Origin: Nisaea sp.
GTDB lineage: Bacteria > Pseudomonadota > Alphaproteobacteria > Thalassobaculales > Thalassobaculaceae
Assembly (NCBI RefSeq): GCF_034670185.1
Contig: NZ_JAXMNY010000006.1
Location: forward strand, 78,470 to 142,469
Direction: 5' to 3'
Length of the DNA stretch: 64,000 nt
Below are positions 37,046 through 46,706 of this stretch, one piece after another. The position numbers and the translations under genes were made by a program. Each line of letters begins with the position of its first letter. Within the stretch, counting starts at the first letter, position 1. The notes beneath the pieces were generated by a model. It made no database searches, was not told the origin of the DNA, and saw only the letters and a program-made list of their open reading frames with translations.

Positions 37046-39820
37046 ATGCTGACACTCGGTCCTCTGGCTTTCGCCTCCCCCTGGATCCTTGCCGGGCTGA
37101 TTGCCTTGCCTGCGATCTGGCTGCTGATCCGGATCACGCCCCCGGCTCCACGCACCGTCGCTTTCCCCGCTATCCGCCTGCTCTACGGATTGCAATCGCC
37201 GGAGGAAACGCCGGACCGTACGCCCTGGTGGCTGTTGCTGCTGCGTCTGCTGTTCGCGGCGCTGGTCGTGCTGGCTCTGGCGAAGCCGTTGATCGGGGCC
37301 CGGCAGGAGCTGGTCGGCTCCGGGCCGGTGGTGATCGTTGTCGACAATGGCTGGGCATCCGCGCCGGGCTGGACGGACCGCAAGGCGGCGGCGATGGATC
37401 TTGTCGAACGGGCGGAGCGGGCCGGGCGGGCCGTGGCGATTTTTCCGACCGCCGTCTCGGATTCCGCCGCTATCGAGCGCGGAGGTTTGATGGCGCCGGA
37501 CGACGCACGGACCTTCGTCAATGGTCTTGCGCCGCAGCCCTGGCCGACGGCCCCCGCGGTCGTGGCTGAACGGATAGGGGAAGCGCCGTTGGGAGCACTG
37601 GCTGCCGCTTCGGCATTCTGGCTGGCGGATGGGATTGAAGAGCCGGACGACCGGTTACTGGCGGCCGGGCTCGCCGGTTTCGGAAGCCTGACTGTCTATG
37701 AAGGCGGCGAGAGCCCACTGGCCCTGACTGCCCGTGTCGGAGAGCGCAATGCCTTGACCGCGCGGCTGACACGGCTGTCCGCCGGTGCGGAAGAGATCGT
37801 GAATGTCCGCGCGGTGGCAACCGATGGCCGGGTACTGACAAGGGCAATCGCCACATTCGCGGAAGGAGAGCCCGCTGCCGAAACAGTCGTCGAGCTTCCG
37901 CTGGAGCTGCGCAACGAGCTGGCCCGTCTCGAGCTTGAGGACCGTCCGGGCGCGGCTTCCGTTGCCCTGCTGGACGAAAGTTTCCGGCGTCGGCCGGTCG
38001 GGCTGGTTGCAGGCTCGGGTTTCCAGGAATCCCAGCCGTTGCTGGAGGAGATGTTCTATCTCGACCGGGCGCTGGCGCCGTTCAGCGAGGTCAGCCGGGG
38101 CACACTGGAGGATCTGCTGAAACGCGATATCTCGGTCATTGCGCTGCCGGATACCGGCCTGCTGCCGTCCGGGGAAAAGGCCCTGCTGAATGACTGGGTC
38201 TCCGCCGGGGGCACGCTGATCCGGTTTGCTGGGCCACGGCTGGCCGGAGCCAGCCTGGAAAATCGCGGGCTCGGCGAGTCCGAATTGCTGCCGGTACGCC
38301 TGCGCGGCGGGGATCGCTCGCTTGGTGGCGTGCTCTCCTGGGACTCCCCGGCTGCCCTTGCCCCCTTTGAGGGAGAGACACCGTTCGCCGATCTGCCGGA
38401 TTATGAGAATGTGCTGATCTACAAGCAGGTGCTGGCCGAGCCGTCGATAGAGCTGGCTGACCGGACCTGGGCCAGCCTGGGAGACGGCACGCCGATCGTG
38501 ACTGCCATGACGCTCGGAGACGGCCGTATTGTGCTGTTCCACACCACGGCCAATACGGACTGGAGCGATCTCTCCATCTCCGGTGCCTTTGTCGAAATGC
38601 TCCGCCGCATCGTTGCTGTCAGTGCCGGGGTCGGCGAGGCAGCAGGCGGCGGGACGGCGCCTGCCGTGGAAACACTGAACGGCTTCGGTCAGATCGGTGT
38701 GCCTCAGGCCAGCGCCCGGGCGCTCGAACTGGGCGGGGATGTGACACCGGCGATCGGGCCGGAGCATCCGCCGGGTTATTACGGTAGCGAGCTGTCGCGC
38801 ATGGCGTTCAATCTGGGCCCGCTGGCTGCGAACATGGCGCCGCTCGCGACGATACCGGAAGGAAGTCAGACTGCGCATTACGGTGGCGGGGACGAACTCG
38901 ACCTCGCGCCGTGGGGACTGACCGCCGCCGCCCTGCTGCTGCTGGTCGATTTCATCATCACCCTGGTCATGAGAGGCCTTGTGCGCGGTGTCGGCAATGC
39001 ACGCTCCGGCGCGACGACGGCGGTTCTTCTGCTCGCCGGGCTGTTGTCTCTGGTGCCGCTGAACGGCGCCGGCGCGCAGACAACAAGCTCGATGAGCGAG
39101 CAGGATCGCTGGATCATGCGCGCCGCGCTCAATACGCGACTGGCCTATGTCATCACGGGGGACCGTGACGTCGACGAGATCAGCCGCTCCGGGCTCAGCA
39201 GTCTCAGCGAAATCCTGAACCGCCGGACGGCGGTGGAACCGCTGGAGCCGATGGCCGTCGATGTGGAGGTGGACGAGCTGTCGCTGTTTCCGCTGCTCTA
39301 CTGGCCTATCACAGGCGTGCAGACAGACCTGACGCCGGGCGGGGAAGCCCGGCTCAACCTCTATATGCGCAATGGCGGGACGATCTTTTTCGACACGCGG
39401 GACCGGATCGACGCCGCCCCCGGGAGTGCCGGGCCGGGTCTGCAAAGGCTCCGCTCCCTGACCCGTAATCTCGATATTCCCGCGCTCGCGCCGGTGCCGG
39501 AAAACCACGTGCTGACCAAGACCTTCTACCTGCTTGATACCTTCCCGGGCCGCTATGACGGCGGCCGGCTCTATGTCGAGCAGGGCGAGGGGAGCAGCGA
39601 GAGCGAGGTCTCCCCGGTGATCATCGGCAGCCACGACTGGGCCGGTGCCTGGGCGAAATCAGAGGATGGTTTCTATCGGTTCCCGGTTGTACCGGGCGGT
39701 GAGTTGCAGAGGGAAATGGCCTTCCGCTCCGGCGTGAACCTAGTGATGTACATGCTGACCGGCAACTACAAGGCGGATCAGGTGCACGTCCCGGCGATCC
39801 TTGAAAGGCTCGGGCAATGA
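37046..39820 (+). CDS. BatA-type N-terminal domain and DUF4159 membrane protein
   Basis: 924 residues. The N-terminus is the BatA/TIGR02226 aerotolerance-type region with two helices (FASPWILAGLIALPAIWLLI and WWLLLLRLLFAALVVLALA). A degenerate VWA-like domain follows, then a GATase-like domain, two more helices at about 620-675 (GLTAAALLLLVDFIITLVM) and a C-terminal DUF4159 domain (AYVITGDRDVDEISRSGLSSLSEIL; GTIFFDTRD). Probably inner-membrane with large periplasmic domains. It overlaps the next gene by 4 bp. Confidence 0.9.
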   Translation: MLTLGPLAFASPWILAGLIALPAIWLLIRITPPAPRTVAFPAIRLLYGLQSPEETPDRTPWWLLLLRLLFAALVVLALAKPLIGARQELVGSGPVVIVVDNGWASAPGWTDRKAAAMDLVERAERAGRAVAIFPTAVSDSAAIERGGLMAPDDARTFVNGLAPQPWPTAPAVVAERIGEAPLGALAAASAFWLADGIEEPDDRLLAAGLAGFGSLTVYEGGESPLALTARVGERNALTARLTRLSAGAEEIVNVRAVATDGRVLTRAIATFAEGEPAAETVVELPLELRNELARLELEDRPGAASVALLDESFRRRPVGLVAGSGFQESQPLLEEMFYLDRALAPFSEVSRGTLEDLLKRDISVIALPDTGLLPSGEKALLNDWVSAGGTLIRFAGPRLAGASLENRGLGESELLPVRLRGGDRSLGGVLSWDSPAALAPFEGETPFADLPDYENVLIYKQVLAEPSIELADRTWASLGDGTPIVTAMTLGDGRIVLFHTTANTDWSDLSISGAFVEMLRRIVAVSAGVGEAAGGGTAPAVETLNGFGQIGVPQASARALELGGDVTPAIGPEHPPGYYGSELSRMAFNLGPLAANMAPLATIPEGSQTAHYGGGDELDLAPWGLTAAALLLLVDFIITLVMRGLVRGVGNARSGATTAVLLLAGLLSLVPLNGAGAQTTSSMSEQDRWIMRAALNTRLAYVITGDRDVDEISRSGLSSLSEILNRRTAVEPLEPMAVDVEVDELSLFPLLYWPITGVQTDLTPGGEARLNLYMRNGGTIFFDTRDRIDAAPGSAGPGLQRLRSLTRNLDIPALAPVPENHVLTKTFYLLDTFPGRYDGGRLYVEQGEGSSESEVSPVIIGSHDWAGAWAKSEDGFYRFPVVPGGELQREMAFRSGVNLVMYMLTGNYKADQVHVPAILERLGQ

Positions 39821-41916
39821 TCGGCGCGGCGGTCGGGCTGGATTTCTCGCCGATGGTCCCCTGGTGGGTGATCGGCACGCTGGCGGCGGTCGGCTTCGCC
39901 CTGGTGGTCTATACGGCATCGATGCGCGGACGCGGGGCCGTCTGGCGCAGTCTGGCGCTCCTTGTTCTGCTGGCCGCGCTCGCCAACCCCTATCTGATCG
40001 CCGAGGACCGGGACCCGCGCGATGATGTTGCCGTGCTGCTGGTGGATGAGAGTACCAGTCAGTCGATAGACGGCCGCACGGAGCGGGCGGCTGAAATCAC
40101 CGAGGATCTGAAGCGCCAGCTTGGCGCCCTCGGCGATCTTGAACTGCGAACTGTGACCGTCGGTGGCGGCAGCGGCCGGGCGGCGAGCGGCCGGGATGGA
40201 ACCCGGCTTTTCACTGCGCTCCGCGACGTGCTGGACGATGTGCCGCAAGGCCGGCTTGCCGGTGTGATCGCGGTGACGGACGGCCAGAGCCATGACCGGA
40301 TGGAAGAACTCGGCGGACGGGAGCTCGGCGCGCCGCTGCATGTCATCCTGACCGGCCGCAAGGGCGAGCGGGACAGGCGCCTTGTGATCGAGCATGTGCC
40401 CTCCTTTGGCGTGGTCGGGCGGACGGTGACCGCCAAGATCCGGATCGAGGATGCGGACGAGACGGCGGCGGTGCCCTTCACCATGTCGATCGACGGTGTG
40501 CCCCGGCCTGATGCCGTGATCCGTGCCAACCGGGTGGTGGAGATCGAAATCCCCATCGAGCATGGTGGCGAGACCATCGTGGAGATGATGGCGGGCCCGG
40601 GCCCGGATGAGCTGACGGAAAAGAATAACCGCGCTGTGCTGGCCATCAACGGCGTGCGGGACCGGCTGCGCGTGCTGCTGGTCTCTGGCGCGCCCCATGC
40701 CGGTGAGCGGACCTGGCGGGATCTGCTGAAAGCGGACCCGTCCGTCGATCTGGTGCATTTCACCATTCTGCGCCCGCCGGAAAAGCAGGACGGCACGCCG
40801 GTGCGCGAGCTGTCCCTGATCGCCTTTCCGGTGCGTGAGCTGTTCGAGCTGAAGCTGGATGAGTTCGACCTGATCATTTTCGACCAGTATCAGCGCCGGG
40901 GCGTGCTGCCGCGCAGCTATCTGCGCAACATCGTCGAGTTCGTGCGTAATGGCGGCGCCTTCCTTGAGGCCAGCGGCCCGCCCTTCGCCTCCCGCCTGTC
41001 GCTCGCCAATACACCGCTCGGCGAGGTGCTGCCGGCCATGCCGACCGGCGATATCGTCGAGCAACCGTTCCGCCCCGCCACCACGCCGGACGGCCATCGC
41101 CATCCGGTGACAGCGGACCTGCCGGGCGGCCCGGCGCTTGATGCCGACGGTATCGAGACCGCCGCGCCGACATGGGGGCGCTGGTTCCGGCAAATCGAGG
41201 CGGACGTGCTGCGCGGTGTCGTGCTGATGGAAGGGGCGGAAGGCCGCCCGCTGCTGATCCTCGACCGTTTCGGCGAAGGCCGCGTCGCCCACTTGCTGAC
41301 CGACCAGATGTGGCTCTGGACCCGCGGCTTCGACGGCGGCGGCCCACAGGCCGAAATTCTCCGCCGCACCGCCCACTGGCTGATGCGGGAGCCTGATCTT
41401 GAAGAGAACGATCTGCGCGTCCGCGTAAAGGGCGACCGGATCGACGTCATTCGCCGCTCCCTCGACGGGGAATTGCCGGATGTCACCATGACCCTGCCGG
41501 ACGGCACCGAGCTGACCCTGCCGCTGACCCGCACCGGCCCCGGCCGGGGCCAGGCCAGCTTCACCACGGACCAGGTCGGCCTGCATGGCTTCACCGACGG
41601 CACTCTCAGCAAACTCGCCGCCGTCGGTGCCCTCAACCCGGTCGAATTCTCCGATGTCCGCACCACGGCGGAGTGGCTCGGCCCGCTGGCGGAACAGACC
41701 GGCGGCTCCGTCACCTGGGGCGCCGAGGAGGACAACCCGTCCCTCCGCCGCGTCCGCACCGGCCGCGCCACATCAGGCCGCGACTGGGCGGGGCTGGTGC
41801 GGAACGAGGATTACATCGTGACGGGGGTGCAGACCGTGCCGCTGTTGCCCGGCGTGCTCGTACTGCTGCTGGTGATCGGCGGGATCATCATGGCGTGGCG
41901 GCGTGAGGCGGGGTGA
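39817..41916 (+). CDS. membrane protein with glutamine amidotransferase-like domain (COG5426 type)
   Basis: 699 residues. Two N-terminal helices (PWWVIGTLAAVGFALVVYTA and SLALLVLLAALANPYLI), a VWA-like section (VAVLLVDESTSQSIDGRTERA with a DxSxS-like metal site), a class I GATase-like section (LRVLLVSGAPHAGERTWRDLL; LIIFDQYQRRGVLP) lacking an obvious catalytic Cys, and a C-terminal helix (LLPGVLVLLLVIGGIIMAW). Last gene of the moxR operon. The whole set may sense or remodel the envelope; the task is not known. Confidence 0.88.
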   Translation: MIGAAVGLDFSPMVPWWVIGTLAAVGFALVVYTASMRGRGAVWRSLALLVLLAALANPYLIAEDRDPRDDVAVLLVDESTSQSIDGRTERAAEITEDLKRQLGALGDLELRTVTVGGGSGRAASGRDGTRLFTALRDVLDDVPQGRLAGVIAVTDGQSHDRMEELGGRELGAPLHVILTGRKGERDRRLVIEHVPSFGVVGRTVTAKIRIEDADETAAVPFTMSIDGVPRPDAVIRANRVVEIEIPIEHGGETIVEMMAGPGPDELTEKNNRAVLAINGVRDRLRVLLVSGAPHAGERTWRDLLKADPSVDLVHFTILRPPEKQDGTPVRELSLIAFPVRELFELKLDEFDLIIFDQYQRRGVLPRSYLRNIVEFVRNGGAFLEASGPPFASRLSLANTPLGEVLPAMPTGDIVEQPFRPATTPDGHRHPVTADLPGGPALDADGIETAAPTWGRWFRQIEADVLRGVVLMEGAEGRPLLILDRFGEGRVAHLLTDQMWLWTRGFDGGGPQAEILRRTAHWLMREPDLEENDLRVRVKGDRIDVIRRSLDGELPDVTMTLPDGTELTLPLTRTGPGRGQASFTTDQVGLHGFTDGTLSKLAAVGALNPVEFSDVRTTAEWLGPLAEQTGGSVTWGAEEDNPSLRRVRTGRATSGRDWAGLVRNEDYIVTGVQTVPLLPGVLVLLLVIGGIIMAWRREAG

Positions 41917-41969
41917 GGAAACAGGACGAAGGGCCGGGATCATTCCACCTTCTCTTCCATCCAGACCGT

Positions 41970-42055
41970 CGTCATCCCGGCCAGAGAGCCGGGACCTAGA
42001 TGAACCTAAGGCTGAGCGTGTCTTCCCTGGGTCCCTGCGTGCGCAGGGATGACGG
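41970..42055. repeat. intergenic CGTCATCCC element, copy B
   Basis: 86 bp between the convergent moxR operon and b561 gene. Starts CGTCATCCCGG CC, ends CAGGGATGACGG; the first nine bases are the inverse of GGGATGACG near the end. Inside are GAGAGCCGGGACCTAGATGA on the left and CCTGGGTCCCTGCG on the right. Same orientation as copy C at 45494. Confidence 0.85.
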
Positions 42056-42152
42056 TTATGGGGGAGGATCTGACATCTAAGGCCGCTGGAATTATTCCAA
42101 ATTCAAGGCTGCGCTTACTCAGCTTTCGACGCTCTTACCTTCGCGCAAGCTT

Positions 42153-42707
42153 TCACCCGAACAAACTCATCCGCCGCATCACCCCGTCCCGCTTGATCAG
42201 CCAGTGCCGCAGCGCGCCAGCGATGTGCAGGCCGAGCAGCAGCATGACGGCCAGCGCGGCCAGCCCGTGCAGCGTGAAGAGTATCTCTGACAGGACCTTG
42301 TCCTTGCCGATCAGGCCGGGAAGTGTCCAGTTGAAGAACTCGACGGGAAAGCCACCGGCCGCGGTGGCGAGCCAGCCGAAGACCGGCAGCGCGATCAGCG
42401 CCAGATAGAGCAGGTGCTGCACGGCTGTTGAGAGAATGCGTTCCTGTGGTGTCAGGCTTTCCAGCTTCGGCGGGGCGCCGAGGCTCAGACGCAAGGCGAT
42501 GCGGAGAAGCATCAGACCCAGTACCAGAACGCCCGCAGTCTTGTGATACTTGTAGAGCGCATTGGTCACGGCCCCGCCGAAGGTCGTGTTCAGTCCGTCA
42601 TACCCGAAAACAAAGAAGAGGATGCCGGCGGCAAGTGCCAGCGCGACCAGTCCTGCGATCCCCCAATGGAGCAATCGCTGGGGGAGGGAGTAGCGGTCTT
42701 CCTGCAT
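42153..42707 (-). CDS. cytochrome b561 family protein
   Basis: 184 residues from ATG 42707 (AAGGAG upstream). Four transmembrane helices: LLHWGIAGLVALALAAGILFF, KYHKTAGVLVLGLMLLRIALRL, HLLYLALIALPVFGWLATAA, and LHGLAALAVMLLLGLHIAGAL. Haem-ligand histidines are visible in each pair (HW, KYHK, LHG, LHIAGALRHW). It is an inner-membrane di-haem electron carrier, likely quinol to periplasmic acceptor or superoxide. No partner gene is adjacent. Confidence 0.93.
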   Translation of the reverse strand: MQEDRYSLPQRLLHWGIAGLVALALAAGILFFVFGYDGLNTTFGGAVTNALYKYHKTAGVLVLGLMLLRIALRLSLGAPPKLESLTPQERILSTAVQHLLYLALIALPVFGWLATAAGGFPVEFFNWTLPGLIGKDKVLSEILFTLHGLAALAVMLLLGLHIAGALRHWLIKRDGVMRRMSLFG

Positions 42708-42980
42708 CTGTCGCTCCTTGCTGGGTCGAGGCGTGCGGCAATCAAAAGCGGCGCGGCGCTCTTCTTCCTGGCTGTCTGCATGGATCTTGATCTCATAGTT
42801 AACACGTTTGAAAATCAAGGAAATTGAAGGCGGGGCGGATTCAAGATGACGTCATCCCCGTCGTCGTTGCGAGGCTGAGAACGCCTTTTCCATCCACGGC
42901 ACACTGCTCTAAGCTTGTCGCCAGCGTGACGCAACGGACCCGCCGCACGCATACGAGCCCGACGAGAAGGAGTAATTCCC

Positions 42981-44504
42981 ATGTGTGGTTTCGTCTGTCT
43001 CTGGAATGCCGGAGACGAATCCCTTGCCAACCGAATGATCAGGAAGATCGCCCACCGGGGTCCCGACGCCGTCGAAGTGGCGCGGTTGCCCGGGACGCAG
43101 ACCGTGATGGCGCATTGCCGGCTGTCGATCATCGGGCCGGAAGACGGGCGGCAGCCGATCCACCAGACGGACGATCTGCTGGTCGCCAATGGCGAGATCT
43201 ACAATCACCGGGATTTGCGGGCGATCCTCGGCGAGAGCGCCTTCCAGACCGAAAGCGACAGCGAAACCATCCTGCATCTGTTCCGCTCCGGCGAGGCGCG
43301 CTGGATCAGCCGGCTGGACGGCATGTTCGCCTTCGTGCTGGCCACCCGGAACCGGATCATCGCGGCGCGCGATCCTCTTGGTATCAAGCCGCTCTATGTT
43401 GCCAAGCTGGGGGACGGCTATGCCTTCGCCTCCGAGCTGAAGGCCTTTGACGGTATCGAGGTCGAGAATATGGAGGCGATCCCGCCGGGCTCGCTCTACG
43501 ACAGCCGGGACGGCTGGCGGCAATGGTACCGTACGCCCCAGGGTGCGGCCGAGGCGGAGCCGGATCTCGATACCGGCCGGACGGCGCGCGAGCTTCGGCT
43601 GGTGCTTGAAGAGGCTGTGGCGAAATGGATGGTTGCCGATGTCGAGGTCGGCTCCTTCCTTTCCGGCGGGCTGGACAGCTCGATCATCGCCGCCATCGCC
43701 CAGCAGGTGAGCCGGGCGGCGGGCAAGGGGCCGCTGAAGACATTCTCCGTCGGCACCGAGGGTTCGCCGGATCTCGTTGCGGCCCGCGCGGTTGCGGCGC
43801 ATATCGGCTCCGACCACCGGGAATATGTCTTCACGGCGGAAGACGTGGCGGAGGCCTTGCCGCACGTGATCTATCATCTGGAAAGCGCTGACGTGGATCT
43901 GGTCCGGAGCGCGATACCGACACTGTTCGCTGCCCGTCTTGCCCGACGCGAGGTAAAGGCGGTGCTGACCGGCGAGGGAGCCGACGAACTATTCGCCGGC
44001 TATACCTATCACCACGCCTATGTGAACGAACCGCGAGCGCTGGCCGACGAGCTGACGCGGTCTCTGGGCACCATGCACAACATCAATCTGCAGCGGGTCG
44101 ACCGGGTGACCATGGCCGAAAGTCTGGAGGCCCGGACGCCTTTCCTCGACCGCGATCTGATCGACTTTGCGCAATCCATTCCTGCTTCCCTGAAGCTCTG
44201 CCGGACGGACCCGAACGCGCTTGAGTCCACCGGGCCGACCACGGAGAAATGGATCCTGCGCAAGAGCTGCGACGATCTCCTGCCGTCGGATTTGGTCTGG
44301 CGCAAGAAGGCGCAGTTCGACGAAGGCTCAGGCACCGTCGCTGCGCTTGATGGCGCGCTGCGCGGATTGATCGGGAAGGAAGGCGCCGTTACCCGCGCCG
44401 AAGAGGGGCTGCTCTACGAGAAAATCCTGCGCAGCCGATATGAGAATCCGGACCGGATCATCGAGAATGCCGGCACCTGGTCGGCGGACCGGGTCGCGGT
44501 GTGA
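42981..44504 (+). CDS. asparagine synthetase-like amidotransferase, AsnB type (short form)
   Basis: 507 residues, shorter than the about 590-650 of typical AsnB. Cys2 after Met (MCGFVCLWNAG) is the glutaminase nucleophile and must be freed by Met removal. RGPDAVEVARL, VANGEIYNH, DPLGIKPLY complete the N-terminal glutaminase; the synthetase domain has the PPi-loop SGGLDSSIIA and LTGEGADELFAGYTYHH. AAGGAG lies 9 bp before the ATG. It could be a true asparagine synthetase or amidate another acid; it stands alone. Confidence 0.88.
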   Translation: MCGFVCLWNAGDESLANRMIRKIAHRGPDAVEVARLPGTQTVMAHCRLSIIGPEDGRQPIHQTDDLLVANGEIYNHRDLRAILGESAFQTESDSETILHLFRSGEARWISRLDGMFAFVLATRNRIIAARDPLGIKPLYVAKLGDGYAFASELKAFDGIEVENMEAIPPGSLYDSRDGWRQWYRTPQGAAEAEPDLDTGRTARELRLVLEEAVAKWMVADVEVGSFLSGGLDSSIIAAIAQQVSRAAGKGPLKTFSVGTEGSPDLVAARAVAAHIGSDHREYVFTAEDVAEALPHVIYHLESADVDLVRSAIPTLFAARLARREVKAVLTGEGADELFAGYTYHHAYVNEPRALADELTRSLGTMHNINLQRVDRVTMAESLEARTPFLDRDLIDFAQSIPASLKLCRTDPNALESTGPTTEKWILRKSCDDLLPSDLVWRKKAQFDEGSGTVAALDGALRGLIGKEGAVTRAEEGLLYEKILRSRYENPDRIIENAGTWSADRVAV

Positions 44505-44579
44505 ACTCTTCCGCGCTCCATAAGCTGATGAAGAAATCCTTAGAGATCGTCGCGGCGGACTGATCGCGTCGGTTCCCGC

Positions 44580-45344
44580 TCAGGTCGCGTAGTTCGAGCC
44601 TTCCTCGTCGAGGATCGCCTTCAGCTCGTCAAGATGCTGCTGTGATTGTCCCGGATAGTCGTCCAGTTCCTGCGCTGTCTTCTCGGCGATGTCGTCCGGT
44701 ATCACACGCAGTTCCATGCCGGTCTGCAGGGCGCGGATATAGGTCTCCGCCGCGCGCTCGAAATAATACAGCCGGTTGAAGGTGTCCGCGACCGTGTCGC
44801 CGATCACCAGAATACCGTGATTGCCCATCACCATGACCTTGACCTTCGGGTCGGTCAGCATGGTGGCGCAGCGCTCGCCCTCTTCCTCGAAGGCCAGCCC
44901 GCCATAGTCGTTGTCGATCACCATGCGGTTGTAGAAGGTGGCGCAGTTCTGGTCGATTGGCGGCAGACGGCTGTCTTTCAGGCTGGCAAGCACGGTGGCG
45001 TGGATCGAATGCACATGCATGACGCAGCGGGCATGCGGGCAGTGCCGGTGCACCGAGCCGTGCAGACCCCAGGCTGTCGGGTCCGGTGCGCCGGGGCGGC
45101 TCAGCACGTCAGGGTCGTTCGCATCCAGCTCCAGCAGGTCCGAGGCCTTGATGCGGGAGAAATGCATCTGGTTCGGGTTCATCAGGAAGCGGGTGCCGTC
45201 GTCGTTTGTCGCCAGCGAGAAATGATTCGCCACCGCCTCATGCATGTCGAGCCGCGCGGTCCAGCGGAAAGCGGCGGCGAGATCGACGCGCTCCGGCCAG
45301 TAGCCGAGATTGCTTTTCAGGGTGAGGGCGACGGGCGAGGACAT
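44580..45344 (-). CDS. class II aldolase/adducin domain protein
   Basis: 254 residues. The metal-binding histidines of the family are seen in HGSVHR and VMHVHSIHATV (H110, H112) and GNHGILV later. NHFSLATNDDGTRFLMNP matches the N-terminal conserved strand. Members include fuculose- and ribulose-phosphate aldolases/epimerases and decarboxylases; the substrate here is unknown. Good GGAGA site before the start. Alone on its strand between asnB-like and the repeat copy C. Confidence 0.87.
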   Translation of the reverse strand: MSSPVALTLKSNLGYWPERVDLAAAFRWTARLDMHEAVANHFSLATNDDGTRFLMNPNQMHFSRIKASDLLELDANDPDVLSRPGAPDPTAWGLHGSVHRHCPHARCVMHVHSIHATVLASLKDSRLPPIDQNCATFYNRMVIDNDYGGLAFEEEGERCATMLTDPKVKVMVMGNHGILVIGDTVADTFNRLYYFERAAETYIRALQTGMELRVIPDDIAEKTAQELDDYPGQSQQHLDELKAILDEEGSNYAT

Positions 45345-45493
45345 GGTGTGGTCTCCGGAAGGTATGGTCTTGCCGCAGAGTGCCGCGCCGTTGGTGTCTT
45401 CGCTACTGCAAAAATACGGATGCTGCGATTAGCGTTTCTTATCTGCCTTCTGTAATGACTGGACCCATTTCCATAACCGTCACCCCCCAACTC

Positions 45494-45580
45494 CGTCATC
45501 CCGGCCGGAGAGCCGGGACCCAGATGATCGTATCGCTGCGCTCGCCTTCCCCTGGGTCCCGTTTTTCAACGGGATGACGA
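45494..45580. repeat. intergenic CGTCATCCC element, copy C
   Basis: 87 bp. Begins CGTCATCCCGGCCGGAGAGC, ends AACGGGATGACG. The reverse complement of copy D at 47869-47954 matches it at most positions, including AGATGATC, CTGCGCTCGCCTTCC and the right-end CTGGGTCCCGT. Copies C and D thus point in opposite directions and flank the LysR/TauD genes. Confidence 0.88.
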
Positions 45581-45616
45581 TTAAGGTAATAGAGGCGAAG
45601 AATTGAGACGAAAAAG

Positions 45617-46519
45617 CTAATCAAACTCTCCACCGAGGCTCGCCAGCCAATCGAGCAGGCTACGGGTTGCGGCATCTTCGGCGCGGTCGAATGCCGTGAC
45701 GGCATAGAAGCTGCTCGGCGGTGTCAGCGGAGCTTCTACCGGCACCACCAGTCGGCCTTCCGCGACATAGCCGCCGGTAATCGTGCGCCAGCCGAGCGCG
45801 ACGCCACGTCCGGCAAGCGCCGCCTGGGTGGCCTGGACATAGTTCGAGAAGCGGAGCTGGACCGGATGGGTGGGACGGTCGAGGCCAAGAGCTGTCAGAT
45901 AGTCCGTCCAGCCGAGCCAGTGCGGGTCCTTAACATCGACATGGATCAATGGAGCCGCGTGCAGTCTCTCCGGCGTCAGGGTCAGGCGTTCCGCCAACTC
46001 CGGTGTGCAGACAGGCTCGATCCGTTCTTCCAGCAGTGGCGTGACAGTGCCGTCGGACCAGTTGCCGTCGCCGAATCTGATGGCGATATCGACATCGCCC
46101 GCAATGGTCGGCGCGCCGCTTTCGGAGGTGATGACATTCACCTGCACGTCCGGATGATCGCAGTAGAAACTCTCCAGATGCGGCATCAACCAGAGTGTGG
46201 CAACACCGACTGAGCAGGCCACCGTGACGTTCGATCCACGCTGCGCCTGATGGCGGCGGATCTCGTCGACGGCGCCTGAAATCCGGCCAAGCCCGTCTTC
46301 CGTCGCCCGCAGCAGGATTTCCCCCTCGGCCGTCAGAGAGGCGGGCCGGGTGTTCCGGTCGATCAGGCGCGCGCCGATATGGTCCTCAAGTTGCCGCAGG
46401 GATTGGCTGACGGCCGGCTGGGAGACATTCAGCGCCGCCGCAGCGGCGCGGAGGTTGTCCGTCCGGCAGACCGTCTCGAACACACCAAACAGGCGAAGCG
46501 GCGGCAGATGTCGGGACAT
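45617..46519 (-). CDS. LysR family regulator (GcvA-like group)
   Basis: 300 residues. HTH at the N-terminus: LFGVFETVCRTDNLRAAAAALNVSQPAVSQSLRQLEDHIGARLIDR (in parts), with effector domain VTVACSVGVATLWLMPHLESFYCDHPDVQV and VDIAIRFGDGNW. GcvA-like regulators often activate a divergent metabolic gene. Here that is the TauD-like dioxygenase gene, 188 bp away, with inverted-repeat candidates between. Confidence 0.9.
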   Translation of the reverse strand: MSRHLPPLRLFGVFETVCRTDNLRAAAAALNVSQPAVSQSLRQLEDHIGARLIDRNTRPASLTAEGEILLRATEDGLGRISGAVDEIRRHQAQRGSNVTVACSVGVATLWLMPHLESFYCDHPDVQVNVITSESGAPTIAGDVDIAIRFGDGNWSDGTVTPLLEERIEPVCTPELAERLTLTPERLHAAPLIHVDVKDPHWLGWTDYLTALGLDRPTHPVQLRFSNYVQATQAALAGRGVALGWRTITGGYVAEGRLVVPVEAPLTPPSSFYAVTAFDRAEDAATRSLLDWLASLGGEFD

Positions 46520-46530
46520 GAAATAAGCTC

Positions 46531-46608
46531 ACCTTATCGAATGATCCGATTTTTCAGGCTTCTCACAGCCTTTGCGCAGGTTCAAGTTTTTCATTGAAAA
46601 CATAAGGT
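46531..46608. promoter_or_regulatory. candidate LysR operator region
   Basis: ACCTTAT at 46531-46537 and its inverse ATAAGGT at 46602-46608 flank the middle of the divergent region. TTGACG at 46613-46618 could be a -35 box towards the dioxygenase gene, without a clear -10. The two half-sites are far apart, so they may be separate sites. Confidence 0.3.
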
Positions 46609-46706
46609 TAGTTGACGCGTGCGGGCCATCAATTGGCTCGAATGCGACATTGAGACCGATTTTTTCTCTTATGAGGCGGTTTCAGCGCGGATAAGGAGCA
46701 TTTGAT

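Noticed and set aside
37655..41586. Two long minus-strand frames (659 and 602 residues)
   Set aside because: Antisense to the two large genes of the moxR operon; Arg/Gln/His-rich composition typical of shadow frames.
42847..42880. Further copy of the CGTCATCCC element
   Set aside because: Only GTCATCCCC followed by unrelated sequence; no right end, so not counted.
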